In this document: in pieces, positions 61,321 through 64,000 of the stretch | Layout of the letters: each line of letters starts with the position of its first letter | How positions within the stretch are numbered: position 1 is the first letter of the stretch | NCBI GenBank assembly: GCA_030549775.1 | Contig: CM060174.1 | Location: 98,038,132-98,102,131, forward strand | Direction of reading: 5' to 3' | Length of the DNA: 64,000 nt | DNA from: Tamarix chinensis | Taxonomy: Eukaryota; Streptophyta; Magnoliopsida; Caryophyllales; Tamaricaceae | Translations under genes and position numbers: made by a program | Notes under the pieces: model-generated | Databases searched by the model: none | Seen by the model: only the letters and a program-made list of their open reading frames with translations | Told to the model about the DNA's origin: nothing

Positions 61321-64000
61321 AAAAATTTAATGAGATCAAAACATCAACAAAGTAGAATGGAAATAAACTGAAACTTTATTTTTACAGAAAATATATGGTT
61401 AAAAATGTCCATAATCCAAAACAAAGTGTTCATACATAGGGAAAATGAAGTGACACACTTCCATCAAAACTAAACATCATCAGCTGACATAAAACCCATA
61501 CAAGCAACATGCTTTAGAAACTATTTGGATAGTAAAGCCTTAGTGAGTGGATCCACTATCATAGAGTTTGTATTGATGTACTCTATAGACAATTCTCTTT
61601 TATGTACTTTCTCTTTAACAATCAAATATTTAATATTGATACTTTTCAATTTCGTAGAAATTAGGTTGTTATTAGAATAATGAATTGTAGCCTTATTGTC
61701 ACATAACATCTTAAACGATCTTTCAGTACCATTAACTATATGCAACCCCGTGACAAAATTTCTCTGCCACATACCACAAGTGGAAGCCATATAACATGTT
61801 TTTTCTACTATAGTGGAAGAGACCACAATTTTTTTCTTAGCACTCTTCCAAGAAACAATACATCTAGCCATTAGGAAAACATAACTTGATGTAGAATTCA
61901 TGTTGTCTTGGCATCTAGCAAAGTCAGAGTCAAAATATCCTACGATCTCAAGCTTATTTGACCTCTGATATGTGAGCATGTAATATTTTGTTTTCAGTAA
62001 GTACTGCATGACTCATTTGGCATTTGTCCAATGGTTGAGTCCTGGATTACTCTAATATCTGCCAAGCATCCCAGTGATATTTGCAATATCCAGACGCGTA
62101 CATAGTGAACATGCATTAGGCTTACCATTTATGATTCATATGGAACACTTTGCATTTGCTTTCTTTCAAAGTCATTCTTAAAGGGCTAACTGAGAATAAA
62201 TTTTTCCCCTTTAACAACAGGGGTATTTCCTAGTTTGCAGTTCTAAACAACATACCGCTTGAGAACCCTTTCGACATAAGCCTTTTGTGATAGCCCTAGG
62301 ATACCTCAAGAGTGATCTCTATGTATATCTATCCCCAATACAAAAGAGGCATTACCTAGATCTTTCATCTAAATTTTCTTAGCTAGTAATTTCTTGGTTT
62401 CATGCAACAAACCTATATCATTACATGCCAGTAGTATGTCATTAACATATAAAACTAGAAAAATATATTTACTCCCATAGAACTTGTGGTATACAAATTC
62501 ATCCACCAAATTCATCTCAAAACCAAAAGAGGTGATAACTTGATGAAATTTGAAATACCATTATCGAGACACTTGCTTGAACCCATAGATGTATTTCTTA
62601 AGTTTACAAATCACATTCTTTAGGTCTCCTGACACAAAGTTTTTTGATTGCACCATATAGATTGTTTTCTCAATGTCACCATTAAGAAAAGCGGTATTAA
62701 CATCCATCTGATGTAACTCAAGATCAAAATGTGCCACTAATACCATGATTTTCATCAAGGAATCTTTAAAGGATATTGGAGAGAAATTCTCTTTAAAATT
62801 TTCTCCTTCCTTTTGTATAAAGCCCTTGGTGATGAGACGTGCCTTATATTTCTCCATATTGCTCTTTGAATCCTTTGTGGTCTTAAATATCCATTTGTAA
62901 CTAATAGGTTTCTTTCCTTCATGCAATGGAAAAAGATCTCATATGTCATTATCCATCATGGACTTCATTTCCTCATTCATGTCATCAATCCATCTTTGAT
63001 AATTCAAATTCTCCATGGCATGACATAAGTTAATTAGATTATCTTCCATCACCCTAATGCCTACCTTATGTTCTAGGAGAAATACAATGTAATCATCCAG
63101 AATAACACTTCTCCTTTCTCTGGTGGATCTCCATACCTCTTGAGGTAGTTGAGCTTGTTCTTGTGGAAAAATCACCTCATTATCAATAGGTGGTTGTTCG
63201 ACATTATCTTGTAGAAGATCTTGATTTTCCTTCTGATCAATGGTAGGTGTAGAGGCTTGCACATAGTCAAAGACAAAAATAGGAATTGTAATCAATATCT
63301 CCTCAAAGACAATATTCCTAACCTTATTTCTTCCCATACACTCAACATCCTTAAAGAACGTGGCATTTCTTGTCTTGAAAATCGATCTGAGTGTAGGATT
63401 ATAGAACTTATAGCCCTGTAATCGCTTAGAGTAACTAATAAAATAGAAATTAATAATTTTGGAGTCTAATGTATTTTCATGTGGCCTATATGGCCTAGCC
63501 TCAGCTGAACATCCCCAAATACGAAAATGATTTATACTAGGCTCTTTACCTGTCCAAAGATCATGAGGTGTTTTAGTAGTTGCTTTAGTTGATACTTTAT
63601 TGAGAATGTAAGCTGTTGTCTTTAACTCTTCTCCCTAGAGTGACTCTGGTAAGATAGAATGATTAATCATACTCCTTACCATGTCCTTAAGAGTTCAGTT
63701 TCTTCTTTCATATACACCATTCATGCTAGGAGAAGCTGACATGGTGTATCATGGGACGATTCCACACTCCTCTAGGAATATAGCAAAAGCTCTTGCACAT
63801 TGTTCGCCTGAACCGTTATATTAGTCATAGTATGCACCGACACGGTAAGATCTAGCGCACTTGATCCTTTGTTTGAGTTTGTTCTCAACTTCAAGTTTAA
63901 AAGATTTGAACACGTCCAATGACTGTGAATTTTCATGAATGAGATACAGGTAGCCATAATGTGAGTAATCGTTTGTGAATGATATGAAGTACTACTAACC
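61321..64000 (-). pseudogene. Ty1/copia retrotransposon polyprotein remnant, runs off the window
   Basis: Blocks on the - strand, 5' to 3': an integrase C-terminal half (ASPSMNGVYERRN near 63710, the usual GVxERRNRT motif), a hinge with FISYSKRLQGYKFYNP (about 63450-63405), then RT (SYKWIFKTTKDS near 62900, HQMDVNTAFLNGDIEKTIYM near 62700). The catalytic box reads LYVNDILLA near 62450. The RNase H (62009-61521: GYFDSDFARCQD, STSSYVF, VSWKSAKKK) comes last. This order, integrase before RT, is diagnostic of Ty1/copia. Many stops and frameshifts, and Asn in place of the first Asp of YVDD, show that it is dead. The 5' half lies beyond the window. Confidence 0.88.

Overview
This window is plant nuclear DNA, most likely from a eudicot; the species cannot be named from the sequence. 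It has spliced genes with GT-AG introns, plant-specific protein families (an AT-hook/PPC protein and a PsbP-like thylakoid-lumen protein), AT-rich spacers and a heavy load of nested plant transposable elements. Three host genes are supported. Almost everything else is identifiable as transposon or remnant.

Layout. (1) 1-14.7 kb, + strand: an RRM RNA-binding protein gene of seven coding exons (289 aa). Its fourth intron is swollen from about 110 nt to 4.9 kb by a hAT-type element with terminal inverted repeats and an exact 8-bp target duplication. That element contains a truncated LTR. Intron 2 carries MITE-like insertions, and the intron after exon 5 holds a ~250-bp inverted repeat. (2) 15.5-27 kb: a LINE tail (- strand) interrupted by a tRNA-derived SINE with a perfect 19-bp target duplication, a hAT MITE, then a three-layer nest. 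A degenerate CACTA (En/Spm) transposase gene is split by a LINE, and the LINE is split by a 4-kb solo-LTR-like element (LTR-B). (3) 27.8-31 kb: a hAT MITE and a - strand gene for a PsbP-domain thylakoid-lumen protein. It has eight small exons whose phases all agree and is easy to miss because no exon is longer than 131 nt. (4) 31.5-44.5 kb: nested LTR-like elements, LTR-C inside LTR-E inside a tentative LTR-F. (5) 44.9-50.3 kb, + strand: an AHL-type AT-hook/PPC DNA-binding protein gene of five coding exons (392 aa) with a 5'UTR intron. (6) 50.7-59.9 kb: a - strand LINE with endonuclease, reverse transcriptase and zinc-finger regions, split by LTR-D. (7) 60.6-64 kb: a decayed Ty1/copia retrotransposon on the - strand, running off the window.

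The most unusual signal is in the large (about 3.8-4.9 kb) protein-free LTR-like elements. LTR-B, C, D and E each have near-palindromic termini, 5-bp target duplications, an internal TATA box in B, C and D, and a conserved 3+3 array of short hairpins of the form CCAC-N(about 11)-GTGG. Each triplet is preceded by an AAAGTGGAA-like leader. The array is followed by a conserved palindrome related to CAGTACG-TAG-CGTACTG, and B, C and D have a further inverted repeat near the 3' end. The 3+3 arrangement persists between subfamilies whose other sequence has largely diverged.

The three genes show no operon-like or pathway link; they are independent plant genes separated by transposon nests. Exon boundaries were derived by hand from splice sites, reading-frame continuity and family conservation, with no transcript evidence.
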